The notes under the pieces were generated by a model. The model saw only the letters and a program-made list of their open reading frames with translations. It was not told the origin of the DNA and did no database searches. This document shows, one piece after another, positions 23,661 through 35,274 of a stretch of DNA of 64,000 bases. Source of the DNA: Rhyzopertha dominica. Lineage: Eukaryota; Arthropoda; Insecta; Coleoptera; Bostrichidae. The stretch is taken from the NCBI GenBank assembly GCA_025024175.1, contig QCXZ01000137.1, positions 70,618,680 through 70,682,679 of the forward strand, in the 5' to 3' direction. The position numbers and the translations under genes are program-made. The first letter of the stretch is position 1. Every line of letters starts with the position of its first letter.

Positions 23661-25239
23661 GACCCTCATAAGTACTGTCGCATCGTTCGCAACTATAGAA
23701 TTATTTTTACATTTTTTGTCATAAGAAGTTATTCTGGACCAAATAATGTTCGGGACAAGACGCTCCATTCAACTATTCGAGCGATTTTTTGTTCTTAAAG
23801 AGTCTCTAAGTTCAAAAAGAAATGAACTGTAATATTCCGTATTGACATTCTTCCAGCCAATTAGAAAATGCGTCATCATAAATGAACCAACGTTTACCTG
23901 CCTACGTGTTTTGAATTTTTTGGCGACGTAGAATTTGAATGGCGTCGGCGTCGGTCCATCCTGGCCTGTTTACATTTTCTTGGAATGTGACGGTTACATA
24001 GCGAAACAAAGAAAAGCGTCAGTTTCGTTCTGAAATTTTAAGAAGCCCTTCTCCATCTGTTCGTAAGACAAATTTTTTGGCACCCACCGAGCGCTAATTT
24101 CGTTAAAATACGGCTTGTTGTGAATAATAATCTACCCAGTGGGAACACATTTACCTATCAGACTAGCCAATTTGCGATTTCACTATTTCGATCCCAAAGA
24201 AACAATTTCAGCCCGCCAAAGACAGATCTCCGTGAAAAAAATTCACGAAATTGAACAAATATTGGTAGCAAATAAAACCTATACTTGAAGCTTATAAAAC
24301 TTTTAATCCAAAACATCAACAGACATAAATTAAAACGTTATATTGACGACAGTTCTACTAATAAAAATCGAACAACCTGTGATAGTCGAAATGAAGAAAT
24401 ACCGTTTTAAAAATATGTATCTCGCCACCGAAAATATGCAATAGCCACCTCTCAAATCTTGGACTCGTTCCAGCAGCTTTTGCTATTAACGTGTCAAAAG
24501 ACGTGCCCTAGCATGTTTTATTTCTGCCGCGTTGGAACTAAAACAGACCGAACTTTTAATTAATCATATTCGTAAGCCTTAAATGTGCGGAGTACACAAA
24601 AACAAACGGTGCAGCATTAATTGATTTTCGAATATTTTTGGCACGGGTTCGATGTCTGAGTCATGTGCGTCTAACGAGTAACATGCCCAAGGATCCGATA
24701 CCATATCACGATTGCTAATGCCAGTTGAAAATAAAAATAACCGTATAACAGTATATATACACTCAATAAAAATCTTTTTTTAACTCAGACACCAGTCAGA
24801 CATGATGCATTTATTTACTAAACATATTAGTCATTACAAACTTTACAGCCATATCGCTCGTATATAATTACTTTACCGGATATCACAGAGATTATGCTTC
24901 ATCTTGCTCCCTCAAATTAATTAACGGTAACACCAAGAGATCTTGCTAAATAGTCGACTATTTACATTGTCATCAGTTTTTCGATGGTCCGCGTCTGTCA
25001 GTTTGACGAGACCAAACTGGCATTCATAATTATTTGTTTAAAATTAATTCTAAACGTTACCAAATCTACTGGATCTTTTTGTATCTGACAGTGTACTTGA
25101 TTTGAGGTACCCAAGATATCTAGAACTCTGATAGCCCAACTTACTTCTATAAAAAAGGGTTTAAAACTTTTTGCAAAAATTTATTTCAGTTTCTGAAAAC
25201 GGATAACATTATTATCATACCAAAGTACGTCAGATTTTG
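23661..25239. other. No gene recognised
   Basis: AT-rich with a GC-richer block near 23.93-24.10 kb (repeated GGCGTCGGCGTCGG). No open frame with family features and no structured RNA seen. Confidence 0.4.
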
Positions 25240-26130
25240 ATGCTTGTAGGTTGAGCATCTGTCAACACGCGCTTGGTAAAAACGTCCGTGGTAAAACATG
25301 AGAGGTGTTTAAATAAGTTTAAGCTAAATTGTATATTTACCAACGACGAACAAACTACTGTTCTACCTATTCTATCCTCTGCGGTGCGACCCCAGAAATG
25401 GGCGGAGCGCTGCACTTAGACCTTTCGATCCATTATACCCGCACCGCAGCTTAGAAGAGTCCTGTCCTCTCAAAGAAGTGCAGTATCTTTTTCCAAGGTA
25501 ACCTATAAAGATCTTCAGTCTCAAAAAAATGAGACCCAAATTGTCCAACATTTTGCCTCCCAGCGGTCCACAGTTGGTAAGGAGGTGAAACTCTCCGCTA
25601 CACCCAGAGAAAGTGAGTATGGCTCCTGTTAACTTTTCAGCGGCCAGGTCCAGTTCTCTACTAGTTTGAGATCTAGATCGATGCATCGAGATTTTAGCCG
25701 ACAGGTCCTTCCGATAAGAGTCCCAGCGGGTTTGTTTCGGATTTTTGAAGGTACATTTTGACCCCTTCACATCTCTATTTAGCTTGAACTGAATGTAGTT
25801 ATGCCGGACAAACTTGGTTCCCTCACTATCCTCCTTTCATGAAAATATCTTACCCAGCCTGTAGGGCAGAGTATGATATCTATTACCTCCCTTCTGACAC
25901 TGGTCACAAACGTTGGTTTTGACCCAACCTTCATCACTCGAGCCCGGAGGTGGCTGCAGGCTACATATTCTAAAATCGCTCGTCCGCTGTGCTTCGTGCA
26001 GCTGCTGCCCTACACAGTGTGATGAGCATTTGCATCACAACTCAGAATAACTGGCAGATTGTTGTTTCTACTCCATTCAACCAGCTCAGAAAGGTCAAAA
26101 CGTTTGCAAGAAAAGCGTATTAAAGCTTTA
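25240..26130 (-). pseudogene. Non-LTR retrotransposon endonuclease relic (Jockey-like)
   Basis: Minus strand. Near 26.11-26.01 kb LSELVEWSRNNNLPVILSCD followed by ANAHHTV matches the apurinic-type endonuclease core (GDFNAHHxxWGS). Then come fragments SSDEGWV, PTFVTSVRRE(V/I)IDI, and at 25.77 kb KNPKQTRWDSYRKDLSAKI, the NPRxTDWxxY block between endonuclease and reverse transcriptase. The longest open piece is 132 codons (25372-25770). Reverse transcriptase is not present. Such enzymes nick target DNA for target-primed reverse transcription. Right of about 26.12 kb the similarity ends. Confidence 0.65.
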
Positions 26131-26328
26131 TGCATTGATAACATTAAAAATAGGCAAGTCATTATCAAAAAATGGAGATATTGTCGCATTTTTAAATGAA
26201 CGCAATATTTATTCATTCCCAATGAGAAATTACAATTACCGAACACACTTATTTAACATAAATAGGAGTGAAACCTCTTTTAATTTGCCTTTCACTTGAT
26301 CGCACCTCTCTCGTCAGCCTGACAGTAA

Positions 26329-27147
26329 GGCCATCCGCAGACGGGTCGATTGCTACGCGAAGTGCGTGTGTCTCGAACTCGAAGCGGTTTTTTCTCCTTC
26401 CAACTTCTAATGTAAATGGAGGGGAATCCGCATACGGGTCGACTGGCAGTCGAAACGTATTCGAAGCGATTCCGTCTCAAGCGTTTGTCGTTTCGTACGA
26501 CGTGTTTGGAACGAGAAAAATCGCACAGGACGAGCGCAACGCGCGTTCTTCTGCTTTAGAACACCCTCTATCATATTTGTATCCATATAATGAAAGGCTG
26601 GAGTTAGAGCTTCCACAAGCCTAAGGTACGAATTCTTTGACATTCTATACAATGCCAAAAATCTTGCATCATTTTCTTGTACCTCCGAAGCTCCAACAAA
26701 CAATCGGTTTTGAAAGTTTCTTTCTATATAAGAATGTATCCATAATCTCTTCCTACAAAGGTAACGTATACATTTATTATTACTTATTAAAGCACTTATT
26801 TTGTGTGCCTATTTAATAATCTTTTTTCCTTTTTTACTATTTTGTTTTATATTAAGAACATACCTTGCTTTTCTTTTGATTTGAAGACACCAATAATTAA
26901 GCCATAACGGCGTCCTACTCATCACTAGAACTGCTCATTATAACAAGAAAAATGAACAAAACCACTTATAATAAATTATTATAATAACTTTTAACAACCG
27001 AATGCCGCAGGCAAACTGACGAATATAAATCGACCCGTGTGCGGAACGCCATCCGATCGGAAGGATCATTCCGCGTGCGATACGTATTCGACTTCGAGTT
27101 CGAGACGCAGTCGTTTCGTGTAGTAATCGACCCGTGTGCGGAGGGCC
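26329..27147 (-). mobile_element. PIF/Harbinger element with intact ends and TAA duplication
   Basis: An 819-bp element starting GGCCATCCGCAGACGGGTCG and ending with the inverse (CGACCCGTGTGCGGAGGGCC). Both ends are flanked by TAA (26326-26328 and 27148-27150), the 3-bp target duplication typical of Harbinger. Each terminal region holds the CCGCANACGGGTCGA block twice (26331 and 26430 on the left; near 27029 and 27127 on the right, inverted). Inside, on the minus strand at about 26.70-26.55 kb, ENDARFLALYRMSKNSYLRL followed by VEALTPAFHYMDTNM matches the N-terminal region of Harbinger nuclease. The catalytic part is deleted, so it is non-autonomous. Confidence 0.8.
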
Positions 27148-27422
27148 TAACAGTCGTTCCCCGAGTTGCCCCGATTTTTATAGATTGCCCTGCAGCAAGA
27201 TACCTAAAACATCGCTATCGGGAGTTGATATTTACCTGCCCCTCTGGTGAAGGAGTGATTTACGGGCTGATTGGCTAATCACCTAGCTGATTCACAATAG
27301 AGAAACTTTATGCCTTTTTAATATTTTATAAAGTAGGTACTGAGTGTTGTGTGCAAAGTAGCTTATCCGTCACTGTAAAAAGTCGAGCCGTGAATTATTA
27401 ATGAATCTAGTGTAGCATGCCC

Positions 27423-27950
27423 TACAGACGAGGGAAACCTATCAGCACTGAACAAAAGAAAATCCTTTATAAATTGTATGTACAACGTTATGTGGAACTT
27501 GGGAATTCCAAGACGGAAATGAAATGTCCCTAGGAAATAAGCCCCCTGTAGGTTGCGAAATAAGTTGTCCGTAGTGAACAAGGGCAAAGAACTTCCAAAG
27601 AAAAAAATAAATTTAGGCCCCGAGGAAGGAGCCAAACAGCTCATAAAGCTCGGCAATTAACTAAAAGGATTGTTTTATTTATTTGTGATCGGAGGCCTGA
27701 TTACGTAAAGCATTTTACAATTATACCATAACAGTCCATATTATATGCTATAATTATTGTTATTGAGGAAAGTTCTAAAAAAGCTAAGAATTCGCTATTC
27801 TAAGCGAGGTAGACAGGGAGAGCAACGACACGTTGACACTGTAGAAAACGTTGCAATTTACCGTCCGATGAGGATTCCTCATATCTGATACAGATTACGA
27901 CAGTGACGGGAGTTCTCAAAATAAATTTTAATAATATAAATAACAAGTTA
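27423..27950 (+). pseudogene. Possible HTH-type transposase relic
   Basis: Plus strand pieces MPYRRGKPISTEQKKILYKL, YVQRYVELGNSKTEM and, in shifted frames, RTSKEKNKF, then near 27.87 kb an acidic tail DTDYDSDGSSQNKF with a stop. The first part resembles the N-terminal helix-turn-helix region of IS630/Tc1-type transposases in insects. Without the catalytic blocks the family is uncertain. Confidence 0.35.
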
Positions 27951-28199
27951 AACGCAGTAAAAAAAATGTTAGGCAATATTGCACCTTTGCTTTGTAAATA
28001 TATATAAGCTAACTGTAAAATAAAAGTGTTTTATGGTAGATACCTATTTTTTTTTCTATTACTTAATTTTAGTGAAACGAATATAATAATTCCCTCGCTA
28101 AGCTACTCAGATTATATATAAGCTGTGTAACGGTATTTGTTAAAAAAAACCATCACTCAACTCTCAGTAGCTACACTTTAGGTGTCTTGCCATGCAACA

Positions 28200-28830
28200 A
28201 CTTGTCTCTTCCTAAACGCTGATCGTCTCGATTAGGTATAGTACCTAAATATCGATGTGAGTGATCTTGGTATGAGGATTATTTTCAATTCTGTACACAT
28301 CACTATTTTGTAGGGATCTTCCCAGAAACGCTGCAGCTTTGAGTTTCTGCCTTTTTTCGTGGACAACAAGGCCAAGTCCCGCTAATTAAACTCTTCAGTT
28401 TTGGCCCTGCGGACACTTCCCACATAAATTAAATTTACTTCGATCTTCTAACTGACGCAAATACTCTTTGTGGTTATAGGCTGGTCTTGCGCCAGATCAT
28501 CAGAAAGCCTTTATTTTCTGCCAAATAATGTACGGGTTGGGGTCTTCCCTGTAGTTCCACGGGAAGCTGTGCGATAAGCTAACAGGGAAAAAGAAATGTG
28601 CTTGTCCTAATTATTTTGGTGCTCGCTGACAACCCTTGGGGGTGTAGTTTCTAAGGTACCTACCATTGAATCGTTCCACCATACAGTCCGGTTGTGGATG
28701 CAAAAGTGTTGTTCTTATTTTCTGAACGCATTCCGAAGCGACTTATCCAGTTTTTAACCATGTACTACAGTAGTTCCGGCCATTTCCTAAAATAATCCAA
28801 CACTACTAATATATACAGCGACTACCGGCG
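28200..28830 (-). pseudogene. Ty3/gypsy integrase relic
   Basis: Minus strand. From 28.82 kb: RYILVVLDYFRKWPELL and VKNWISRFGM (integrase core with the D-Y-F-x-K-W-P-E motif), then pieces of TTLHPQSDG-type and LAYRTASRGTTGKTPTRTLFG text, and at about 28.40-28.28 kb KKGRNSKLQRFWEDPYKI, the C-terminal domain of gypsy (Mdg1/412-like) integrase. Internal deletions and shifts join the blocks. It is opposite in strand to the 12.1-kb gypsy relic and carries a different part of the protein. Confidence 0.65.
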
Positions 28831-29423
28831 GTAAAGTATAACATAAAACACAACTTTCCTTTAATCGGAATGTTTAAGTCGTTTCTGCTTAGGCATTTGT
28901 TATTGTTATTTTTGTTTTCATTTGTCAATTTGGGTTGGTGCACTCACCAAGTGGGTGTTCATCCCTTTCCGCTATAAAAATATATCAAATAGTAGTGGCA
29001 ACAATTTGTTGTTGTTTTTTTTTAATAATTCGGGACTAACTAGCATTTCGGAAGATAAAATTAGAAACCTGGGTTTTCACACTTTCATACTAGTTACATT
29101 AAGTAATTTGATTTGTGACCACAAGATTATCTGAATATAAGGACGGTTAAAAATTTCGGCCTCTCTCCTATAGACAAAAACGTGCAGATTATGATAAATA
29201 ATAGAAGCAGATGTAATAAAAAACGGCATACTTATATTTCCAGAATATATTTCGGGCGATTCAAGATTTTGACAAAGCATACTAGTCAGCAATAGATTTT
29301 ATTTCGATTAGACTTCTTAGGAATTGTCAAACTGCTTTTTCATTTATTCTTTACTCCTCGTTTATCACCAAATACTATATGAGCATGAATGACAATTTAA
29401 GTTCATACATTTTCAATTTTACA

Positions 29424-30301
29424 TCCACATCCAACGGATGGAAAGTACTGTATCGCGAAAAAATTTTTCAAAAATTTGTATTTGCTCATTGGCTTTAAAA
29501 TGGCCGAAAACGCAAAAAAAACAAAATTTGAGCAAAAATAATTTCTTGTCTGTGCGTCTGTGTGTCTGTGGTTTTGTTTGTATACACGATAACTTTCGAA
29601 AGACTTAATATATGAACTTGAAATTTGGCCTACGTATAAATCTCAACCACCCAAAGCGACCTATTGTTTGTGGGGTAAGTAGGATATCGGGAAGGGGGCG
29701 AAATTGGGGGGGTAACTACCCTTTTTGCAAATTTTTATTTTTTTATATTTTTGTCGTTATAGTATGTGATTAGTAGTATAACTGCGAGTATTATTCGCTC
29801 TTAAACTTTTCGGTGCAGCAAACTGTTTAGCAAAAAAGCGTCACTTAAAGAAAACGGTTTTTCCTAAATATCTCCAAATATATTTAATATATTCAAAAAA
29901 TGAAAATGCCATCAGATAGGAAATAAAATTTGCCACAAAAAGTGTCTTAGAAAATTTATTCAAAATTTAGACATTTTTGAAATATTTCCAAAAAACCTAT
30001 TTTGGTCCCTGCTCGTACGATTTTTTTAAATTTTGGTATTTTATAGAAAATCAAATTTCTGATCAGAAAGCACTCTTGTAATTTCTTTGTGAAGTTAATA
30101 ATTTTCGAGTTATTTGAAAAAAACCGTTTTTAAAATTTATATATTTTTGCTAATATCACGAGGACTTTGTCTTAGAAAAAACGTGTTGAGAGACAAAATG
30201 CTCAAAATCTGATTACTATTCGTACAGTATAAGAAAAAACGTAAATGTTATTTTGACAATTGGATGTGGAAGTATTGATTCAATTTACAGCGGTTTTTTG
30301 A
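29424..30301. mobile_element. Non-autonomous repeat with CCACATCCAA ends, copy C
   Basis: A ~0.88-kb block repeated at 49442-50118. It begins TCCACATCCAACGGATGG and near its other end has ATTGGATGTGGA, an inverted match of about 10-12 bp; similarity to the second copy continues another ~30 bases to CAGCGGTTTTTTGA. A phrase TGTGTCTGTGGTTTTGTTTG followed by TATACACGATAACTTTCGAA occurs in both. No coding frame. It resembles a non-autonomous DNA transposon; superfamily not determined. Confidence 0.6.
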
Positions 30302-33300
30302 AATCTACGTTTTCGAAATACGTTAGAACTTTTATTATCGCGGTAGCACTTCTACTACATGGGCCTATGTATTGGTTTCAAAATCTGCTTATAGGCGTCA
30401 TTAACTTATTTTCTAGATTTCTGAAAAACATGTTCACGCGCTGATTGAAGAGACGCCAAGAAATTAGCCAATTATTAAGGTATTTATTGCGGTTAACAGC
30501 TTTACATATGTTTTGCCAAAGCTGTTTTTCGTACTTATTAGCTATTGCCAAAACGTAGGCCAGCTTATGTTAATTTAAACCCGTAGTTGAAGACGTGCAA
30601 ATGCGAATCATCGGTGTTATACCGTGATCTACATTGCGCAGTTTGTTGTTCTGACACATAATTAGAGCAATTAATGCGTCTTACACTCCACTAAAATTTA
30701 ATGACACGTGTAGCTCTATTTTTTACGCTAGTTAATATTATTACACACTTTATACGTCGTATGCCAAGAAAATCAATGGCTGCATCAAACAATATCTTCA
30801 AAAAGTTGAACCCACGCGTAGTATGTGTAATGCATCAAAGTGAAACTTTCCAGTGAATCATCTGTATTTTTCATGCTCGTATAAGTCATTGGTTTTATTT
30901 TAAAAATACTATGAAGTAACAGAAATTATGGACATATTGTAATGTATGTTCGTCGAGAACAAATAAATATTGAATTACTGAGTTGCTTAACTGTATAGTT
31001 TTCCATTGTATTATATACAAAGCACAAGAGTTAAACGAATTTCTTTCATCGTTTATATGCGAGTATAAATTGCAAAACTTCTACTACAACAGTGAACCAA
31101 TATATTATATGGGCTCTACGATTTTACAGTAAACTATTTTAGCATTAAATTTAGTACGTACATACATGAGGTTGGTAACATATAACACTTCGTTTTTTAT
31201 ATATAATTACACATATTTCAAAAGTATAAATCTAATATATGTTTTATTATTAGACAGGTAAGCATGCCAACAGAAAATATAGCAGTCCACTGAACAGGTG
31301 GAAGTTAAATAAATACTTTAAGGATTTTTTAAGTGTAGATCAGATTGTTATGGAAATTCAAAGAATACAGCAAGCTGTGCTAGTTTTCAGTAGGTAAATG
31401 AGGATACAACAGTATCAAAGCGAGCAGTGCGATTTAACACAATGAAATCGATATGTTCATAAATTACTCATTGTACAGCGCATAAACGAACTTTAATGGT
31501 TTAATGGTTTAGCTGACATTATTATATTCTGAAAACACACTATTTTTTTTTATTCAAGCATTAAGCATTGAAAGATGTCGGTAAATTTTTCCATACATAA
31601 TGAATTACTATACTACTCGAATCCAAACAGCTTTTTAATTTGCGTTCGATCAAAGACTGTGCAAGATAAGGAATAAGTATCGCACCTATTGTGAAAAGTA
31701 TAAATAGAATGAGTGTAAAAAGTATGTCAAAAAGTGATGTATACATGGTCCGCAATTGCTCAGGCATTCTTCTGTAAGAAGAAAAGTAAGAAACAAACTC
31801 ATCTTATTTGAGTTCGTGGCATCGCGATTTTGATTTGCCCAACATATGAAATAATAGTATATTTTTTAAGTAATTGCACTTATTTTTACAGCCCATCCAA
31901 GGTGGAAAAAAGACATTCTTCGTAGATTGCGGTTGCCGTCACTCGATAGAACATGAAATCTCAATCAAAATGAGTGTTAATTTTTAATTTTCGGAAAATC
32001 GGATCATGGATAACTTGATTTTTTTTTTGAATAGAAATGTATAATTTTTTACATACATACATTTTGACGTACATTATATTAATACACATAAGGGCAAAAT
32101 TTTAATTGACGATTTTCTAATTTGCATTTTCATTTTTGCTGTACCGCAGTAGCCGTGTAGTAGAAAAATAACGAACTAGGCTTTGCTAGCTTGGTATGAT
32201 GTACATATGCAAAACAAAATTTTTATTTGACAGTCAAAAAAATACTTAGCGGGAATTGACTTCGTCATGAAGATGAATTTTGCACAAAATGAATTAGTGA
32301 ACATGATCTCTGCTTTGAGCAAATGTTAACAAAATTATTTCTGCTAGTCATGTTTACAAAGAAGCTACGTCCCCCAAATACTCGTGCATTAGAAAAACTT
32401 TTGCATTGATTTGAGGTAAAGGAAAAGGTACATGTTCAAACAAAAGCAGTTAGAACAGAAGAAACTGTATTTATGGCAATGCAGGGTGTAGTTGAAAATC
32501 AAATCGTCAGCACCAGTCAAATTGCCAGTGCAATTAGTATAATTGATACAATTACTAAAAAGTGTTATCATTTACAATTACATAAAAAATTATAAATATG
32601 TGTGATTTTAACACTTTTGTATGTGGATGTAAAAAAGTTGAACGAGATCTCATGTTTTAGGTCCATTATTTTATTTAATGGTGGAGCTACTTTCCATAGT
32701 AACGACTGAATTATTTTTCAAAACTTTCGTTGTAATGGTAATGTGTAGGTCCTTATTATTTATTCGGCGGCTATTTATTTATTATTTGGAATTCTGAAAT
32801 AATGAATTATGTACTATTACTATAAAATGTTCCCGCTAAAATAAAAAATTCCATATGTGGAATCACCATCAATATGATGGTGCGCTTGGTCAGTATGCTA
32901 AGAATGTGCAAAAAAATTGTATGTATCAATTTGTCATGCCCTGCAAGATCGCCGGACCCTAGCATTTTGTGCTTTTGAGTGTGATTTTTCAAACAATTTC
33001 GTATTTTCATATTCGAGGCAATTAAAAACTAAATAAGAACAAGTAATGCACTGCCTAACATAATTCAAGAAATGTTATCAAATGTGCTACAATTTCTAGG
33101 GAAAAGGCTTGGGAAGTGTTTATTGGACTAAATAGACGGAATTTTTAATATCTTTAGAATTAAAATAATTGTTATTGCTTCTTTTAGATTTTTTATAATA
33201 TCTTTTAGTTTGTTGTTACATGTTGGCTACTATAATGTAAAAAAAGAAACTAGAAAATAAAAAAAAAACTGCTAAGGATATGTATATTAATAAAGATGTA

Positions 33301-34149
33301 ATGTAAAAAGATATACCTTTATTACTTTCTAAGAATATAAAAAATAAAAATTAAGGCACACAAAACTTATAATCCAAGAAACTTTTTATACATTTTGGTA
33401 AATTTGTCATGATCTATCGAATGGCGAAAACCTCATTTTGCTATCTGCCTATTTTACTTGCGAAATATAAAGATATTTTTAGTATACTCTGTAAGCATCA
33501 ATTGTTTAAAAAAAAACGTTAAATCTGTCGACTGTAGGTAACGTGTATGCTTAACAAAGTGCCTTCAGTCTCAAAAGGGAACTATAAAATGCAATAATAT
33601 ACAAATCACAAAAATAGAACACCCCGTAGAAATGAGAATATTTTTATGTTGCAGTTCTTTACAAATAAGGTGGAGCTCGTTTTTGTACTTTTTCTGTACA
33701 ATAAAATAATAGAGCACCTACAGAAGAATGCCAGATAGCAACACACGTAGATGTTGATTTGACATCTTTTTGAATAAACTTTTACCTAATTTTTAGAAAT
33801 ATGTTTTGTATTGTATAACTTCAATAACATTTTATACTATTCTACTGCGATTTGTTAGTCCACTTACTTAAGATATGTGCGATTTATTTCTTCAATGGTT
33901 TATCTTAGGAAAGGATCCGTTTTTCTTTTTTTGCGGAAAGACGAAAACATTGTAAGTAGTTATTTTTTAAAGTACAACCGTTGTGCAATTATTACTAAAC
34001 AACGGTATAAATTTTTAAGTACATATTACTATTAACTTGTCACGCATAAATCCAGTTACACTCAACAATGTAGCAGCTGTTTGTAAAACGCAAAAGTAAT
34101 CAGGGTAATTACAGCATTTACTGGCAAAGTTCTGCATTATCGTTCGGTT
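30302..34149. other. Intergenic or intronic AT-rich DNA
   Basis: No recognised gene apart from a possible short terminal exon at 31561-31767 (minus). Contains numerous homopolymer A/T runs and no recognisable repeat pair. Confidence 0.4.
31561..31778 (-). CDS. Possible terminal exon of an unknown membrane protein
   Basis: I do not recognise this one. The minus strand shows a good acceptor (TTTCTTACTTTTCTTCTTACAG ending just right of 31768-31780) followed by an open frame ending in TAA at 31561. From the internal Met it reads MPEQLRTMYTSLFDILFTLI then LFILFTIGAILIPYLA, a single strong membrane segment of about 22 residues, then a basic stretch (IERKLKSC) and a 30-residue tail. No partner exon was identified to the right. 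It could be a real last exon or a chance frame in AT-rich DNA. Confidence 0.25.
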
Positions 34150-34373
34150 TAAAATTTTGCAGGTGTCTTTCAAATTTACCCGCGCCCCTTGTGACGGAAA
34201 CAAGTACAAAAGACAGCAACCTGTAACCCTCGATAAAACGGAAAACTGCGCGCGCAAGAGCTGCAAAGCGACGCCCGAGATTTTTCATGGCCGGCCGATA
34301 ACTGGGTAAAGCAGTGAGCGTCAAAGTGACAAAATAGATAACTAGTTTACCTCATTTACCAACAAACGAAAAT
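34150..34373 (+). promoter_or_regulatory. Probable promoter/5' UTR of the ZAD zinc-finger gene
   Basis: CpG-containing block (CCCGCGCCCC, CGCGCGCAAG, GGCCGGCCGA) just before the ATG at 34374, much richer in GC than its surroundings. The sequence next to the ATG (ACGAAAATATG) is a usual insect start context. No TATA box at a fitting distance. Confidence 0.4.
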
Positions 34374-34541
34374 ATGAAAACGTACGGTAGGAAAAAACAA
34401 GACGAACAACAGGAGGTAATAATAGACTTGAACGAATTGTGTCGTCTTTGTATGACAAAAGACGAAGAACTAATACCAATTTTCAACGATGAGGACGCGA
34501 TACCGCTTACGCTTAGAATTATGGCCTGCGTCGCCTTGGAG
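34374..34541 (+). CDS. ZAD-C2H2 zinc-finger protein, exon 1
   Basis: First of three exons of a ZAD zinc-finger gene (exons 34374-34541, 34605-35151, 40644-41356; 475 codons). This exon encodes 56 residues, MKTYGRKKQDEQQEV and then LNELCRLCMTKDEEL. C23 and C26 are the first zinc ligands of the zinc-finger-associated domain (ZAD), which dimerises and is confined to arthropods and a few relatives. It ends LRIMACVALE before donor GTATGA in phase 0. ZAD proteins are nuclear DNA-binding regulators or insulator/heterochromatin factors. The start is the first ATG after a GC-rich leader and gives the usual short N-terminus ahead of CxxC. Confidence 0.9.
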
Positions 34542-34604
34542 GTATGAAAATTAAAATATTTTTAATTTGGAATATTGAGGTTCAATGTTCTGCGTTAATT
34601 GCAG

Positions 34605-35151
34605 GTGTTTGAAGGTGATGGTCTCCCCAACAAGATTTGCCTTCCTTGCAAATATCAGCTAGAAAAATCATACTCTTTTCGGNAGAAATGTGAAAATTCT
34701 GATATGAAATTGAGACAACATCTGAAAATGCTACATGAAAATATTGGAGAGATTCAACATGTAACGGAAACATCAAATACATCGGAGAAAGAAGAATCAG
34801 ACATACAAGAAATAGATAGTGCCGATGATCAACCAGAACCGAGCACCGAACAAGATCTTGTCGGTGTCACTCGGGTTGCATATATTCAGCCAGATGGTGA
34901 ACCTGAGGAAGACCCAGAAAATATAACTTTACCACCCGAAACCGAACTTATTAACAAGCAAGCTTGTACGATTAGTACAGGAGCACTGAAGAAAGAAACT
35001 ATAGAGCCTAGCGAAAATGAACACGATAACGATAACATGTTTGTAATGGATGACTCTTACATGAACACGGCAGAAAATGAGGCAGCGTCCGATGAAGTTG
35101 ACTATGATGCAATCGCGGAAGCTGTCAAAGCCACACTTGCTTCTCAACCTG
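34605..35151 (+). CDS. ZAD-C2H2 zinc-finger protein, exon 2
   Basis: Begins after TTGCAG and continues VFEGDGLPNKICLPCKYQLE, giving the second ZAD ligand pair C68 and C71; KSYSFRXKCENSD follows. The rest (about residues 90-238) is an acidic, probably disordered linker rich in E, D, N, S and T with no known domain. It ends CAACCTG|GTAAGT in phase 1. The previous intron is only 63 bases. One codon holds an unresolved base (34683). An extended reading through the donor gives an alternative short form stopping at 35192, which I take as intron read-through. Confidence 0.9.
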
Positions 35152-35274
35152 GTAAGTGCTTGATGATTAAGGACATTTTTGCATTTATATAAACTTGCCT
35201 TTCCTTTATTCTGCTGAATAACATTGTCACTTTAAAGAGTGAAGCATTTGTTGTTTTTCTGTACATTATATGCC

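Noticed and set aside
23316..23768. 150-codon minus-strand frame
   Set aside because: Complement of the plus-strand mariner relic; residues show no known family.
26268..26624. 118-codon plus-strand frame
   Set aside because: Lies across the Harbinger end and the opposite strand of its transposase start.
20081..34000. Search for PDZ-coding exons of the Zasp-like gene on the minus strand
   Set aside because: No PWGFRL-like or other PDZ block was recognised; they may lie outside or be too short for reading by eye.
34599..35192. 197-codon frame as an intronless ZAD gene
   Set aside because: It includes intron sequence at both ends; the spliced three-exon model completes the ZAD cysteines and the fingers in phase.
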